Part shown: positions 16,775 through 16,814 of the stretch, piece after piece
How the letters are laid out: the number at the start of each line of letters is the position of its first letter
Numbering within the stretch: the stretch's first letter is position 1
Source: Bacillota bacterium
GTDB taxonomy: Bacteria; Bacillota; Clostridia; Oscillospirales; Ruminococcaceae
Direction: 5' to 3'
DNA: 16,814 nt
Assembly: GCA_023394255.1 (NCBI GenBank)
Contig: JAEXAZ010000142.1
Span: forward strand, 1 to 16,814
Program-made: the position numbers and the translations under genes
The notes under the pieces: generated by a model
Database searches by the model: none
The model's input: only the letters and a program-made list of their open reading frames with translations
Told to the model about the DNA's origin: nothing

Positions 16775-16814
16775 GTGATACAGTTTACCAGTCATTCCAC
16801 AGCACAAACAGAGG
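16775..16814 (+). CDS. tsaE: N-terminal fragment of a new gene, probably tsaE, cut by window edge
   Basis: A GTG start preceded by GAGAGGAT at about 7 bases opens a frame reading MIQFTSHSTAQTE to the window end, 34 bases after fhs. The opening (short beta strand with F-T-S, then a T-x-x-T-E helix start) is what TsaE proteins show before their GDLGAGKT P-loop; TsaE is the ATPase of the t6A tRNA modification complex. Only 13 codons are visible and the P-loop is not, so the name is an informed guess. It probably belongs to the same transcript as the rodA-like gene and fhs. Confidence 0.5.
   Translation, partial: MIQFTSHSTAQTE

Overview
The window reads as a compact, GC-rich (high 50s percent by eye) chromosomal segment of a Gram-positive, low-oxygen Clostridia-type bacterium, probably of the Oscillospirales/Ruminococcaceae kind. 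Grounds: the predicted lipoprotein foldase, strong AGGAGG-type ribosome sites, sigma-A-like promoters, a DUF1934 (YwiB-like) gene before argS, a glmU-pth-mfd-foldase order typical of Firmicutes, a 875-residue pyruvate phosphate dikinase whose key residues fall at the same numbers as the Clostridium symbiosum enzyme, and formate-tetrahydrofolate ligase. The taxon is inference; no rRNA is present.

Layout. (1) 2-3973, plus strand: end of a DUF1934 gene, argS, a cobalamin-type homocysteine S-methyltransferase with an extra C-terminal domain, and a small flavin-reductase-like flavoprotein. This run ends at a bidirectional hairpin terminator (4012-4050). (2) 10833-4073, minus strand: glmU, pth, mfd and a PrsA/SurA-like lipoprotein, converging on the first block. 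Promoters are proposed before glmU and, inside the cluster, before the lipoprotein. (3) 10834-11071: a divergent control region with back-to-back promoters, an inverted repeat and a structured ppdK leader. (4) 11072-13699: ppdK alone, closed by two tandem intrinsic terminators. (5) 13916 to the right edge, plus strand: its own promoter, a RodA-like SEDS protein, fhs, and the first 13 codons of what is probably tsaE.

How the genes fit together: most are core functions. They cover arginine tRNA charging, rescue of stalled peptidyl-tRNA, UDP-GlcNAc supply and glycan polymerisation for the wall, repair of transcription-blocking lesions, extracytoplasmic protein folding, PPi-linked glycolysis (ppdK) and one-carbon entry from formate (fhs), with methyl transfer to homocysteine. 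I see no mobile element, CRISPR array, tRNA, rRNA, prophage or defence system, and no gene-free stretch above 300 bases. I did not find a convincing new multi-gene system. The points most worth a second look are the structured ppdK leader and divergent promoter region, the methyltransferase/flavoprotein pair, the degenerate foldase, altered loop motifs in the RodA-like protein, and a window-wide avoidance of TTA, CTA and TCA codons that creates very long spurious antisense reading frames.
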